A DNA stretch of 64,000 nt from Leisingera aquaemixtae (GTDB lineage Bacteria; Pseudomonadota; Alphaproteobacteria; Rhodobacterales; Rhodobacteraceae), in contig NZ_CYSR01000030.1 in NCBI RefSeq assembly GCF_001458395.1, positions 372,001-436,000 of the forward strand. The letters are read 5' to 3'. Made by a program: the position numbers and the translations under genes. The notes beneath the pieces were generated by a model. The model was not told where the DNA came from. It searched no databases and saw only the letters and a list, made by a program, of their open reading frames with translations. This document shows positions 17,006 to 26,626 of this stretch, in pieces (position 1 is the first letter of the stretch; each line of letters opens with the position of its first letter).

Positions 17006-17470
17006 ATGAAACGGACGGTTGCCGATCTTGCCAAGGCCCTTCTCAACGCCACCCTGATCCTGCTGGCGCTGTGCCTGTTTCTGGGGTGGAAGCTGATGGC
17101 CGCCGCCGCCGCCGTCACCGCCCATGCGGAGCAGATCGCCAGCCAGGTTGCCCCGCTGCACACCGCCGCAACCGGGCTGCGGGAGGATCTGGCCAGCCTG
17201 CGCGCCGCCCTTCAGGAAAGACCGGGGCAATACGGACAGGGGCAGGACGGAGCAGGCCTGGACGGAGCAGACACCGCCTCAGCGGCCCGCCTCGACCGTA
17301 TCGAGGACCGCCTGGACCAGCTGCAGACCAATCTGGCCGGGATCCGGCAGCTGCCGCTGCAATCGGCGGAACAGGCCGGCCGCGCCGGCGCGGCGGAACT
17401 CGCCGGCCGCATCATCCGCGCCGTCCCGCTGCTGCAGGACGGCAGCGCCTTCCGCCCGCCCCCAGGCTGA
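17006..17470 (+). CDS. Membrane-anchored coiled-coil protein of unknown function
   Basis: The 154-residue protein has one N-terminal membrane segment (about residues 10-38, LLNATLILLALCLFLGW) followed by an Ala/Leu/Gln-rich region likely to be coiled coil (about 40-70 and 92-115, RLDRIEDRLDQLQTNL). The start codon follows GGAGCGGAAG. I recognise no family. It is single-standing, divergent from lpd and convergent with the GFA gene. A role as a small envelope or scaffold protein is only a guess from the architecture. Confidence 0.65.
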   Translation: MKRTVADLAKALLNATLILLALCLFLGWKLMAAAAAVTAHAEQIASQVAPLHTAATGLREDLASLRAALQERPGQYGQGQDGAGLDGADTASAARLDRIEDRLDQLQTNLAGIRQLPLQSAEQAGRAGAAELAGRIIRAVPLLQDGSAFRPPPG

Positions 17471-17477
17471 CCCGGCA

Positions 17478-17933
17478 TCAGCCCGCCGCGGCAAAGGCCT
17501 CCAGCAGCGCGCCGAATTCCTCCATCGAGGGGAACTGCGAAAAACTGTGCTCAACCGCGACCCCGGCAAAGGGAAGCCGGGCAGCGGTCCAGGTTTCAAC
17601 GAACGGCCGGAACCAGCTGATATCGTCGAACATCACCGGACGCACGTTCACAAACGCCTCGACGCCGGTGATGCGGGTGAACATCCAGGTCATGCATTCC
17701 GGGCAGCAGTAATGCGCCAGCTCCGGCCCCTTGGCGCCGCCAACGGCCGGCGCGCCCTGCACCACCCGGAAGGCCTCCGCCGGAAACATCGCGGTCAGGG
17801 AGAACGCGCTGGCGCTCATCTTCTGGCAGCCGCGGCAGTGGCAGGCCGCGGTCAGCACCGGCGCGGCGGAAACCTCAATAACGGTCGCGCCGCAGCGGCA
17901 GCTGCCGGTCATCGGAAATTCTGCTGTGGTCAT
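17478..17933 (-). CDS. GFA/CENP-V family zinc protein
   Basis: The 151-residue protein starts at ATG 17933 after GAGG. It has the cysteine set of the glutathione-dependent formaldehyde-activating fold: SCRCG at about 11-15, CHCRGC at about 33-38 and CCPEC at about 76-80. The family binds zinc; a few members act on S-hydroxymethylglutathione, but most have no proven activity, so the name should not be read as a proven reaction. It is probably a soluble cytoplasmic protein. It follows the DUF924 gene by about 140 bases on the same strand. Confidence 0.82.
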   Translation of the reverse strand: MTTAEFPMTGSCRCGATVIEVSAAPVLTAACHCRGCQKMSASAFSLTAMFPAEAFRVVQGAPAVGGAKGPELAHYCCPECMTWMFTRITGVEAFVNVRPVMFDDISWFRPFVETWTAARLPFAGVAVEHSFSQFPSMEEFGALLEAFAAAG

Positions 17934-18071
17934 GCGGCGGTCCTCAATGGCGTGTTCGAAAAACAGAGCCCCTCCCTGCCGCAGGCCGCCCCTTGGCACA
18001 AGGGACCACGCAACAGAAAACGCCGCGCCCGTTTCCAGGCGCGGCGTTGAAATATTCCAGCAGCGCCGGCG

Positions 18072-18650
18072 TCAGCCAGCCGCTTGCATCTGCCGCACGG
18101 TCTCGCCGTAGCCGCCCGACATGACATAGTCGCGCTCGGGCGCGGTGCTGGCGCGGTGCAGCGCCTCGTTGCGGTAGGGGAAGCGGCCGAACTGGCGGAT
18201 CACCTCGCGATGGGCGCGGGCGTGCAGCAGGTTGGCGCGGCCGGTCTGCGGCATCCGCTCCATCATCAGCCGGATGCAGCGCTCCTGGTCGCACAGGTTC
18301 TCCGAATGCATCAGCGGCAGATAGAAGAACTGCCGCGCCGGCTCGTCGATTTTCATGTCCCACTTCTTGTTGATGGCCACCTTGGCCGCCGACAGCGCCG
18401 CCGGGTCAGAGGCAAACGCCTTGCCCTTGCCGCGGAACATGTTGCGCGGAAACTGGTCCATCAGGATGACATAGGCCAGCGTCCCGCTCGGGTAGGTCAG
18501 CCAGAAGGAGAACTTGCCCTCGCAAGCCTCCTGCCAGGTTTTCTGAAACTTTGTGCGGATCTCCTGATCCAGCGCCTCATCCTGCAGATACCATCCCTTC
18601 TCCCCGACCTCGTCGAGCCAGAATGCAAGTATCTCTTTGGGACCAGCCAT
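18072..18650 (-). CDS. DUF924 family protein
   Basis: The ATG at 18650 is preferred over the upstream TTG because GGAG lies nine bases before it; this gives 192 residues. Typical DUF924 patterns are visible: ILAFWLDE at the start, VILMDQFPRNMFRG near the middle, FYLPLMHSE and FGRFPYRNEAL. The family is all-helical and TPR-like and widespread in proteobacteria, without an established function. Neighbours are the MFS gene 18789-20063 upstream and the GFA gene downstream, on the same strand. No membrane or export signal is seen. Confidence 0.85.
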   Translation of the reverse strand: MAGPKEILAFWLDEVGEKGWYLQDEALDQEIRTKFQKTWQEACEGKFSFWLTYPSGTLAYVILMDQFPRNMFRGKGKAFASDPAALSAAKVAINKKWDMKIDEPARQFFYLPLMHSENLCDQERCIRLMMERMPQTGRANLLHARAHREVIRQFGRFPYRNEALHRASTAPERDYVMSGGYGETVRQMQAAG

Positions 18651-18788
18651 CGGTCTTAACTCCAAGTTTTTCCTGACCCTGATTTCAGGCCATTTTACGT
18701 TGCCATTACAAGTAACCTTGGGTCACAAATTGCGACAGGCAAGACCTGCGAGTGAAATAATCCTCACGAAAACGGCTGGTTAGCGCAA

Positions 18789-20063
18789 TCACTTCTCCGC
18801 AGCGGCGGATTCCTGCTCCTCCAGCTCGGTGTCGATTGCGTATTCCTGGGCAAACTCGACCGCCACCGGCGTTGCCGTCGGCGACATAGCGGCATAGCTG
18901 CCGGTCTCCTCAACCGGGATCGAAGCACGCTGGGTCGCACGGTACAGCGCATAGCCGGCCATCACGAACATCAGCGCGGCGATGAAGGTGAAAAAGCCCG
19001 GAGGCCCGAACACCGCATCCCCCATCAGCCAGCCGGTGATCAGCGGCCCGGCGATGGCGCCCAGCCCGTTGATGAAGATCAGCCCGCCCGAGGCCGCCGC
19101 CATGTCGTCATGCTCCAGGTAGTCGTTGGTATAGGCGATCAGCAGCGAATACAGCGGGTTCGACAGGCCGCCGATAAAGAAGGCCGCGACCAGCAGCATC
19201 TTGAAATCCGTACCGAACAGGAAGCCCGCCACAGCGCCGCCACCGCCCGCCAGGGCCGCGATCAGGATCAGGAAGCGGCGGTCCATGCGGTCCGACAGCC
19301 AGCCCAGCGGATACTGCAGCAGCAGCGCCCCGACATAAAAGGCGGAGACAAAGATCGACAGCTGCGTCAGCGTCAGCCCGGCGGCAGACCCGTACACCGC
19401 GCTCATCCCGAACTGGGCCGAGAACACGCCGCCCAGAAGGAACATGCCGACACAGCCCAGGGGCGAGGTCTCAAACAGCTTGCGCAGGGTCATCGGCTTG
19501 GTGGTGTCAAAGGCCGGGGTCGGCGAGATTGACAGCAAAATCGGCGCGAAAGAGATCGAAACCAGGATCGACGCGATGATGAAGGCCTCATACCCGGCTG
19601 GGTCGCCGACCTGGATCAGCCCCTGCGCCGTGATGATGCCGATGGTCTGCACGATCATGTAAAGCGACAGCGCCTTGCCGCGGTTGGTGTTGTCGGCGGC
19701 GTTGTTCAGCCAGCTTTCGGCGGTCACATACACGCCCGAGAAGCAGAACCCGATGAGTATGCGCCCCAGCGCCCAGGCGATGGTGTTGGGCAGCAGCGGA
19801 TAGAGGATCATCACCGCCGAGATAAAGGAGGCCAGCGCCGCAAAAACGCGCACGTGGCCGACCCGCCGGATCATCTCCGGCGCCAGCCGCGAGCCGCCCA
19901 GGAAGCCCACGAAATAGGCCGCCATCACCAGGGACATCTCGAACGAGGAGAACCCCTCCAGGTCGCCCCGGACCCCCAGCATGGTGCCCTGCAGGCCGTT
20001 GCCCACCATCAGCAGGCAAACGCCCAACAGCAGCGCCCAAGCGCTCGAAAGTACCTGAAGCAT
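18789..20063 (-). CDS. MFS transporter with acidic C-terminal tail
   Basis: Starting at ATG 20063 (eight bases after GGAGG) gives 424 residues with twelve predicted membrane helices. The N-terminal half has LGGSRLAPEMIRRVGHVR and the mid part PLGWLSDRMDRRFLI, a motif-A loop typical of major facilitators. The C-terminal 50 residues are soluble and very acidic (ELEEQESAAAEK), an uncommon extension that may be regulatory. The substrate is unknown. It lies downstream of queA on the same strand, separated by a possible attenuator or terminator hairpin. Confidence 0.8.
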   Translation of the reverse strand: MLQVLSSAWALLLGVCLLMVGNGLQGTMLGVRGDLEGFSSFEMSLVMAAYFVGFLGGSRLAPEMIRRVGHVRVFAALASFISAVMILYPLLPNTIAWALGRILIGFCFSGVYVTAESWLNNAADNTNRGKALSLYMIVQTIGIITAQGLIQVGDPAGYEAFIIASILVSISFAPILLSISPTPAFDTTKPMTLRKLFETSPLGCVGMFLLGGVFSAQFGMSAVYGSAAGLTLTQLSIFVSAFYVGALLLQYPLGWLSDRMDRRFLILIAALAGGGGAVAGFLFGTDFKMLLVAAFFIGGLSNPLYSLLIAYTNDYLEHDDMAAASGGLIFINGLGAIAGPLITGWLMGDAVFGPPGFFTFIAALMFVMAGYALYRATQRASIPVEETGSYAAMSPTATPVAVEFAQEYAIDTELEEQESAAAEK

Positions 20064-20087
20064 TCCGATGCCTCCTTTGAAAGCAAA

Positions 20088-20113
20088 GCAGCCCTCCACA
20101 AGGGACGGGCTGC
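20088..20113 (-). terminator. Hairpin between queA and the MFS gene
   Basis: On the minus strand GCAGCCC and GGGCTGC flank a 12-base loop and are followed by TTTGCTTT. It lies 25 bases before the MFS start codon, so it could terminate queA transcripts or attenuate the MFS gene. Confidence 0.4.
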
Positions 20114-20251
20114 CATCACATTTGAATGTTATGTCCGGGCGATCAAGGCTCGCGTGGCCGGTATCGCCGATTCTGATTTCGGTTTCATGACCCTGCGCGC
20201 GTGCTCAAGGGTCTTCATTGCGGCGCTTGTCGGTGATTTCGCGCCTTTTCT

Positions 20252-21316
20252 CTACGGTGTATCCGCCTTCGCCGGGATCAAAAGCGACGCATCGCCATAG
20301 GAAAAGAACCGGTAGCCGCTGCGCACCGCATGGTCATAGATCCGCCGGATCTCCTCCTGCCCCATCAGGGCGGAGACCAGCATCAGCAGGGTCGATTTCG
20401 GCAGGTGGAAATTGGTCATCAGCGCGTCCGCCACCTGAAACTCAAATCCCGGGTAGATAAAGATGTCGGTGTCGCCTTCCCAGGCGTGGATCTGCCCGTC
20501 TTTGGCGGCGCTCTCGATCAGCCGCAGCGCGGTGGTGCCGACCGGAATGACCCGGCCGCCCGACGCTTTGGTTGCCGCAATGTCCGCCGCCGCGCCTTCG
20601 CTGACCTTGCCCCATTCCGCATGCATCCGGTGGGTGGTCACATCCTCCACCTTGACCGGCAGGAAGGTGCCCGCGCCGACATGCAGGGTGACATAGGAAA
20701 TCTCGACCCCGCGCGCCTTCAGCGCCTCCAGCAGCGGCGCGTCGAAATGCAGCGACGCGGTCGGCGCTGCCACCGCGCCCGAATTCCTGGCCCAGACGGT
20801 CTGGTAATCGGTCTTGTCCTGCTCGTCCGCGGCGCGCTTGGCGGCGATATAGGGCGGCAGCGGCATCGCGCCCGCCTCGGCCAGCGCGGCGTCGAAATCG
20901 GTGCCGCTGAGGTTGAAGCGCAGGTGGCCCTGACCGTCCTCGATGGCTTCCAGCGTCGCGCTCAGATCCTCGGAGAAGACGATCTCCTCGCCCTCGCGGA
21001 TCTTCTTCAGCGGCTTCAGCAGCGCCGCCCAGTTGCCGTCGGCGCGCGGCTCCAGCAGAGTGGCCTCGATTTTCGCCGATACCAGCCCCTGCGCGCTGTC
21101 GCGGTGGCGCTGCCCGCTCAGGCGCGCCGGGATCACCTTGGTGTCGTTCAGCACCAGCCGGTCGCCGGGCTGCAGCCAGTCCACCAGATCGGTCACACGG
21201 CCGTCGTGCAGATTGCCGCCCGCAGCCACCAGCAGCCGCGCCGAGCTGCGCGGATTGGCAGGCCGGGTGGCAATCAGAGCGTCGGGCAGGTCAAAGTCGA
21301 AATCGCTGAGTTTCAT
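20252..21316 (-). CDS. queA: S-adenosylmethionine:tRNA ribosyltransferase-isomerase
   Basis: QueA transfers the ribose of SAM to 7-aminomethyl-7-deazaguanine at the wobble base of tRNAs Asn, Asp, His and Tyr, giving epoxyqueuosine. The 354-residue protein has the characteristic start [20 protein letters not shown], the central [12 protein letters not shown] and [14 protein letters not shown], and the C-terminal [19 protein letters not shown]. It lies 60 bases downstream of the AsmA-like gene on the same strand and may share its transcript. The tgt gene that often follows queA is not adjacent here. Confidence 0.96.
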   Translation of the reverse strand: MKLSDFDFDLPDALIATRPANPRSSARLLVAAGGNLHDGRVTDLVDWLQPGDRLVLNDTKVIPARLSGQRHRDSAQGLVSAKIEATLLEPRADGNWAALLKPLKKIREGEEIVFSEDLSATLEAIEDGQGHLRFNLSGTDFDAALAEAGAMPLPPYIAAKRAADEQDKTDYQTVWARNSGAVAAPTASLHFDAPLLEALKARGVEISYVTLHVGAGTFLPVKVEDVTTHRMHAEWGKVSEGAAADIAATKASGGRVIPVGTTALRLIESAAKDGQIHAWEGDTDIFIYPGFEFQVADALMTNFHLPKSTLLMLVSALMGQEEIRRIYDHAVRSGYRFFSYGDASLLIPAKADTP

Positions 21317-21376
21317 GGCGCGCGCTATAGGATGTGCTGCAGGGAAAATCTATGGCGATTTTCACCGCCAGCCAGT

Positions 21377-24300
21377 TTACTTGTTGGCCCCTCGCGGGGT
21401 TTGGACCTGTTCCTCGCCCTCCTCCAGCACTTCGCCGTCGACAGAGAACGCCCTGTCGTCCCCCGGCACTTTCGGCGGCGGGCCGCGGAAGATCTCGCGC
21501 AGGAAGCCCGGCGCCAGCCCGGCCAGCGGGTTAACCGAGACCGACGGGTCATCCGCGGTGCCGCGCAGGGTGAAGGTAAAGCCGAACAGCCCCTCGCCGT
21601 CCCGGGGCGACAGCACCCGCCCGATGGCGTTGAGCAGATACACCGGCGAGATCACGCCGCGCATGTTCAGGCGGCTGCTATTCAGATCGAAATTGCCGTC
21701 CAGCGACAGCCCCATCGACGGCCCCACGGCGCTGCTCTGATGCAGAATCAGATGCGAGCCGCCCAGCCGGAACCGCGCGTCCATGCTGGTGAACAGGATG
21801 CCCTGCCCGGTCATTTCGTCCAGCAGCCCGACCAGGCTGATCGCATTCAGGATCGCAGCCATCGAGGGCGCGTTGCGCACCCGGATGTTGCGCACGCTGA
21901 CCCGCCCGTCGTACTCGCCTGGCCTGTCCGCGGGGACCAGCGTCATGTCGAAACTGCCGCCGCGGCCATGCTCGAAAATCCCGGCAGAGCGGAACACGCC
22001 GCCGGCATCATTGGCACGGATGCGCGCCGCGGTGCCGTTGTTCTGCGGCACCACGGTGCCCGCCACCGGCGTCTGCCCGTTCAGGCGGGCGGTGAACTCC
22101 CCGTTCATGCCGCCCTGGGTCGAGAACCGCCCCTGAAAGCCTTGCAGCCCGATGCTGTCGGTGACCTGCAGGTTCTGCAGGCGCAGGCTGATCGGAACCG
22201 GCCCGCCGCTGCTGCCGCCGCCGCCGCTTCCGGAGGCTGCCGAAAACGGCGAGCGGCTCAGGTCCAGCCTGCCGCCGGTCACGTCTATGGCGGGCGGCGC
22301 GTTGCTGCCGCGCCCTCGGAAGGTCACCGCGCCCTGGAACCAGTCGCCCGCCCGCGCCGAGGAAAACACCGCCTGATCCAGCCCGCCGCCCTCGCGGGTG
22401 GTCACCCGGCCCGCGGCCGCCAGCCCGGGCGCTTCCAGTTCCAGCCGCTCCACCGTTGCGGTCCGCCCCAGCTCCGCCGACAGCGACAGCTTGCCGGATG
22501 CCGCCTCGCTCTTTTGCCAGCCGATTTCCGCAATCCTCAGGCCGACCCCCGCAAGGTCGGACTCCAGCTCCAGCTCAGGCGGCGCGCCGGGCTGCAGATC
22601 CACCGTGTAACGGCCCTGTCCCTTGCCAAAGACAGATCCGCGCGGCAGGCCCAGGTTAAAAGCCGACACCGCGTCTGCCGACAGTTCGATGGTGCCCTCG
22701 GCCCGGCTGCCCCGGGGGGCGTCCTTGCCGGTCTTTTGCGCCCAGCTGACGGTCACTGGCACGCCCGACAGGCTGCCGCTGCCGCTGATGCGCACCTCGC
22801 CCTGGTTGCCTTCGATCTTCAGCAGCGGCGCCGCCGCGGTATGGCCCGGCACCAGCTTGCTGGTCTCCACCGCCCGCGCCTCGCCGCTGTAGTGGTAGAG
22901 GATCTCCTCCGGCTGCACGCCCTTGCGCAGCGGCAGCGACAGCGTGCCCGTGGCCTCCACCTGCCCTTCGGCCAGATCGACCGGCAGCGACGCCTTGTCC
23001 ATCACCTCAAGCGGCTCGCGGTTCAGCAGCGACAGCGCCGCCGTGACAGAGCCGCGCGCAGCAATCCGGGCAATGCCGGGGGTGCCGTCGCGCACCGTGG
23101 TATCCGGGATGATGAAGGAGGTGCCCGTCACATCCACGTCCCCGCCCAGATCCGGCGTGACCACCCCGTTGGACGCGGTCACGACAAAGCGGTTGCCGTA
23201 GAGGCTGAGCTGACCCGCCGCCTGCCGCACCGGCGGCATGAACTTCTGAAACAGCACCTCAGCCTCCTCAAAGGCCAGGTCCAAGCTGATGAAAGGCTTG
23301 CCGCTGCCGCGCCCGCGCATGTGAAAGCCCACGTCGCGCACCAGTCCCGCATGCAGGTTGTCGCGCACCCACTCGCGCGGTTTGGAGGCCAGCGCCTCGG
23401 GCCACAGCTGCTTGATCCGGTCCGCCCCGACCTGATCGACCCGCCCGTTCAGGTCGTAGTCCCAGCCCTCAGGCCCGGCCCCGATCTCGCCGTCCAGGTG
23501 GATCCGGCTGGCTCCGTCGCGCACCAGCATCTCCCCCAGCCGCAGCCGGAAGGGCTTCAGCCGCAGATCGAAATCCGCGTCCACCGCCGGGAATTTCACC
23601 GGCGTCTCGAACAGGCGGCACGGGTTCAGCTCCAGATCGGCAAAGCGCAGCTGGCCGGTCAGCCCGGTCAGCTGCCCGTTCTGGATCCCCGCCAGGCTGG
23701 CCTGCCCCTGCATCACCCCGGAGCCCCAGCCGCTTTGCACGCTGAGTTCGGCGAATTCCAGCATCTGGGCCGCCGGGTCATAGGTGAAATAGCTGCGCGC
23801 GCCGGTGATCGGCACCGGCCGGGTCTGTGCCTCCGGCTGGATCACCCCTTCGCCGATCCTCAGGCTGGCCTGCACCGGCTCCAGCGTGCCGTCGCCGCGC
23901 ACCCCGCCGCGCAAGGAGCCGGAAATCGGCGCCCGCAGCACCCCCAGCCAGCCAAGCGCCGGGCTTTGCAGGGCGATGTCCTCGCTGGCGATGTCCGAGA
24001 CAAGAACCCCGAATTCCGCCTCCGGGCTGCCGATCTCGGAGATATAGCTGGCCTCGACCGCGCCCACGTCGCCGCGCCCGCTCAGCACCGAAAACACCGC
24101 CGAGGCCGATACCGCGCTGCCGCTTTTCTGCAGCCGGATCTGGCCGCCGTCCAGGGTCCAGGCGCGGCCCAGGCGGTCATCGGTGTAAGACAGCGTCAGC
24201 TCGCTGGTCTCCACTCCCCGCAGCGCCGCCAGCACGGGTTTGTCCAGCTGGCTGTCCCACTGCTTGATCAACTGCACCAGATTGCCTGCCTGACGTGCCG

Positions 24301-24844
24301 GCAGCCCGCCGCTGGCAAAGCTCAGCGCCAGGGTGCCGTCCGGATTGCGCCGCAAAACCGCGAACAAGCCGCTGAGCGAGATCTGCTTGGGCTGGATCCT
24401 GCCGCGCAGCAGCGGCCGCATCGCCAGGCTGGCCTGGGCATCCGCCAGCTGGGCAAACACCGCGCCGTCCGGATGGCGCAGCACCACGTCCTTGAGGCTG
24501 ACCCGCGGCCGCCAGCCCTTGCTGACGACCACATGGATGGCGCCGAATTCGATCTGCAGCCCGTTCAGGTGCCGCTCGATCCGGGTCTCCACCCGCTGGC
24601 GCAGCCAGTCCGGCGCATCCAGCCGGGTGCCGAGGCCGAAATAGATCGCGCCGGCCGCCAGAAAGCTCAGCAGCGCCAGCAGCCAGACCGCACCGCGCAG
24701 CAGCCGCCAGCGCCAGCGCCGCCGCGCCGGCGCCGCCAGACTGGCGTCCGGGCCCGGTCCGGGCCCGCGCACGGGCACGGCCTCGGCCGCAGTGCGGTTA
24801 TTCTCGCCGGCAGGTTTGATCTCAGCTTTCCCTTTGCTGCTCAT
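21377..24844 (-). CDS. Large AsmA/YhdP-like envelope protein
   Basis: The 1155-residue protein has a cytoplasmic Arg-rich N-terminus, one membrane helix at about residues 52-70 (LLRGAVWLLALLSFLAAGAIYF), then a long beta-rich periplasmic part with DUF3971-like and AsmA C-terminal-like features (LNMRGVISPVYLLNAIGRVL, FTFTLRGTADDPSVSVNPLAGL near the end). AsmA-family giants such as YhdP and TamB are thought to bridge the periplasm and move phospholipids to the outer membrane. A Gly/Ser run at about 860-875 may be a linker. It is divergent from bcp and lies upstream of queA. Confidence 0.82.
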   Translation of the reverse strand: MSSKGKAEIKPAGENNRTAAEAVPVRGPGPGPDASLAAPARRRWRWRLLRGAVWLLALLSFLAAGAIYFGLGTRLDAPDWLRQRVETRIERHLNGLQIEFGAIHVVVSKGWRPRVSLKDVVLRHPDGAVFAQLADAQASLAMRPLLRGRIQPKQISLSGLFAVLRRNPDGTLALSFASGGLPARQAGNLVQLIKQWDSQLDKPVLAALRGVETSELTLSYTDDRLGRAWTLDGGQIRLQKSGSAVSASAVFSVLSGRGDVGAVEASYISEIGSPEAEFGVLVSDIASEDIALQSPALGWLGVLRAPISGSLRGGVRGDGTLEPVQASLRIGEGVIQPEAQTRPVPITGARSYFTYDPAAQMLEFAELSVQSGWGSGVMQGQASLAGIQNGQLTGLTGQLRFADLELNPCRLFETPVKFPAVDADFDLRLKPFRLRLGEMLVRDGASRIHLDGEIGAGPEGWDYDLNGRVDQVGADRIKQLWPEALASKPREWVRDNLHAGLVRDVGFHMRGRGSGKPFISLDLAFEEAEVLFQKFMPPVRQAAGQLSLYGNRFVVTASNGVVTPDLGGDVDVTGTSFIIPDTTVRDGTPGIARIAARGSVTAALSLLNREPLEVMDKASLPVDLAEGQVEATGTLSLPLRKGVQPEEILYHYSGEARAVETSKLVPGHTAAAPLLKIEGNQGEVRISGSGSLSGVPVTVSWAQKTGKDAPRGSRAEGTIELSADAVSAFNLGLPRGSVFGKGQGRYTVDLQPGAPPELELESDLAGVGLRIAEIGWQKSEAASGKLSLSAELGRTATVERLELEAPGLAAAGRVTTREGGGLDQAVFSSARAGDWFQGAVTFRGRGSNAPPAIDVTGGRLDLSRSPFSAASGSGGGGSSGGPVPISLRLQNLQVTDSIGLQGFQGRFSTQGGMNGEFTARLNGQTPVAGTVVPQNNGTAARIRANDAGGVFRSAGIFEHGRGGSFDMTLVPADRPGEYDGRVSVRNIRVRNAPSMAAILNAISLVGLLDEMTGQGILFTSMDARFRLGGSHLILHQSSAVGPSMGLSLDGNFDLNSSRLNMRGVISPVYLLNAIGRVLSPRDGEGLFGFTFTLRGTADDPSVSVNPLAGLAPGFLREIFRGPPPKVPGDDRAFSVDGEVLEEGEEQVQTPRGANK

Positions 24845-24894
24845 GGGTTATGGTTGCCGCGCAGTGAGTTGCGCAAATTACCGGAGACAGGCCA

Positions 24895-25356
24895 ATGCCC
24901 GACGTTTCAGATCCCGCCCCTTCCTTTACCCTGCCCCGCAGCGGCGGCGGAGAGGTCACTTTGTCCAGCCTCAAGGGCGCGCCCGTGGTGCTGTTTTTCT
25001 ACCCCCGCGATGATACTCCCGGCTGCACCAAAGAATCCATCGCCTTTTCAGAGGCTTTGCAGGCCTTCGCCGATGCCGGGGCGCAGGTTTTCGGGATCTC
25101 CAAGGATACCGTCGCCAAGCACGACAAATTCACCGCCAAACACGGGCTGACGACGCCGCTTTTGTCCGATGCGGACGGCACGGTGTGCGAGGATTACGGC
25201 GTCTGGAAAGAGAAGAGCATGTACGGCAAGAAGTTCTGGGGGATCGAACGCTCAACCTTCCTGATTGATGCCGATGGCCGCATCGCGCAGGTCTGGCGCA
25301 AGGTCAAGGTCGACGGCCACGCGGACGAGGTTCTGGCAGCCGTCCGGGCGCTGTAA
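24895..25356 (+). CDS. bcp: Thioredoxin-dependent peroxiredoxin BCP
   Basis: BCP reduces hydrogen peroxide and organic hydroperoxides. The 153-residue protein carries the peroxidatic Cys44 in FFYPRDDTPGCTKES. The second Cys found five residues later in E. coli BCP is absent; Cys98 (GTVCEDYG) could instead be the resolving Cys, as in the other BCP subtype. The gene is divergent from the AsmA-like gene with a 50-bp gap. Immediately after its stop come a 16-bp tandem repeat and a palindromic GC-rich repeat, so its transcript end is unusual. Confidence 0.92.
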   Translation: MPDVSDPAPSFTLPRSGGGEVTLSSLKGAPVVLFFYPRDDTPGCTKESIAFSEALQAFADAGAQVFGISKDTVAKHDKFTAKHGLTTPLLSDADGTVCEDYGVWKEKSMYGKKFWGIERSTFLIDADGRIAQVWRKVKVDGHADEVLAAVRAL

Positions 25357-25364
25357 GGCGCTTC

Positions 25365-25460
25365 GGCGCGCAGGCAAGGCAGCGCGCAGGCAAGGCAGCG
25401 CGCAGGCAAGGCAGCGTGCAGGCAAGGCAGCGTGCAGGCAAGGCAGCGTGCAGGCAAGGC
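25365..25460. repeat. 16-bp tandem repeat, six copies
   Basis: The unit AGCGYGCAGGCAAGGC is repeated about six times without gaps. The early copies have C and the last three T at the variable base, so it probably grew by block duplication. It starts nine bases after the bcp stop and runs into the palindromic repeat at 25461. Copy number is likely to vary between strains. Confidence 0.9.
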
Positions 25461-25581
25461 GGGGCGCTCCCGCCAGCTCTGCCCGCGCCCTGCCGGGCGC
25501 AGGCCGCGCTGTTGGGCCCGGCGCCGCCCCTGCGGGCGGCGCACACCGCGCGGGACGCGCGGCGCCCGGCCCAAGGCCGCC
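25461..25581. repeat. GC-rich palindromic repeat, copy 2
   Basis: An almost pure G+C block holds GGGGCGCTCCCGCC at its start and the large inverted repeat TTGGGCCCGGCGCCGC ... GCGGCGCCCGGCCCAA around the inner hairpins. Relative to bcp upstream it has the same order of cores as the other copies. With the tandem repeat it fills the 338-bp gap between bcp and the DUF455 gene; I see no gene in that gap. Confidence 0.6.
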
Positions 25582-25694
25582 AGGGAGATCAGCCCGCTGA
25601 TCGCCCGCGGGCGCGGGAGCCCTCCCGTTTCCGCTCTGGACTCCGCCGCCTGAATCAGGTGAACCCGGGCCAGCCGCTGCAACAGGAGACCCGC

Positions 25695-26537
25695 ATGACC
25701 GATCAGCCCCTAACGCTCGCAGAACGCGCCGCCGAGGTGCTGAACACCGCGGACGGCCGGCAGAAGACCGCGCTGTCGCGCCGCCACGCCGCCGCCTGGT
25801 TTGCCTCCCGCAGCGGCACTGGCCCGGACATTGCCATCGGCACCGCCTCCCCGCCGATGCACCCGGCCCGGCCCGAAAAGCCCGAACTGCTGCATCCCCG
25901 CGACGTGCCCAAGCGCAAGCCGGGGTCAGAGGCGGGCCGCATCGCGCTGCTGCACGCCGTGGCCCATATCGAACTGAACGCCGTCGACCTGCACTGGGAC
26001 ATCATTGCCCGCTTCTCCCATGTGCCGATGCCGATGGGCTTCTTCGATGACTGGGTCAAGGCCGCGGATGAGGAATCCAAGCATTTCAACCTGATGTGCG
26101 ACTGCCTTGAAGCCCTGGGCAGCCATTACGGCGCCCTGCCGGCCCACGCCGGCATGTGGCGCGCGGCGGAGGACACGGCAGAGGACCTGATGGGCCGCCT
26201 GGCGGTGGTGCCGATGGTGCTGGAGGCGCGCGGGCTGGATGTCACCCCCGGCATGATCGGCATCTTCCGCAAGGCGCAGCTCCCCCAGGCCGTCGAAGCG
26301 CTGGAGGTGATCTATGCCGAGGAGGTCGGCCATGTCGCCTATGGCTCCAAATGGTTCAACTTCCTCTGCGGCCGGAACAACCTCGACCCCAAGGAGGTGT
26401 TTCACGCGCTGGTGCGGAAGTATTTCCACGGCGCCCTGAAGCCGCCGTTCAACGAGGAAAAGCGCGCCGATGCCGGCCTGCCGCCGGATTTCTACTGGCC
26501 GCTGGCCGATCAGGCGCGGGACCTGCCGGGCAGCTGA
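25695..26537 (+). CDS. DUF455 ferritin-like protein
   Basis: The start is ATG 25695, six bases after CAGGAGAC; 280 residues follow. The helical core has the carboxylate/His pattern of ferritin-like di-iron proteins: AHIELNAVDLHWD at about 93-105, DEESKHFNLM at about 126-135, EARGLDV at about 174-180 and EEVGHVAYG at about 207-215. The reaction is unknown; related di-iron proteins are oxygenases or tRNA-modifying enzymes. The gene stands alone after a repeat-filled gap and before a hypothetical gene. Confidence 0.82.
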   Translation: MTDQPLTLAERAAEVLNTADGRQKTALSRRHAAAWFASRSGTGPDIAIGTASPPMHPARPEKPELLHPRDVPKRKPGSEAGRIALLHAVAHIELNAVDLHWDIIARFSHVPMPMGFFDDWVKAADEESKHFNLMCDCLEALGSHYGALPAHAGMWRAAEDTAEDLMGRLAVVPMVLEARGLDVTPGMIGIFRKAQLPQAVEALEVIYAEEVGHVAYGSKWFNFLCGRNNLDPKEVFHALVRKYFHGALKPPFNEEKRADAGLPPDFYWPLADQARDLPGS

Positions 26538-26626
26538 GGCCAAGGGCCGGCCGCGCGGGCCGCAGCCGTCTTTACCAAACCGCCGCAGCCGCCTAGACTG
26601 GGACATCTGGACAGCCGGGTGATCCC

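Noticed and set aside
20330-25150. Open frame of about 1606 codons on the plus strand
   Set aside because: It lies antisense to queA and the AsmA-like gene, both of which have clear family motifs. The translation is repetitive and unlike any known protein.
25365-25460. CRISPR array
   Set aside because: The 16-bp units are directly contiguous with no spacers, and no cas gene is present.
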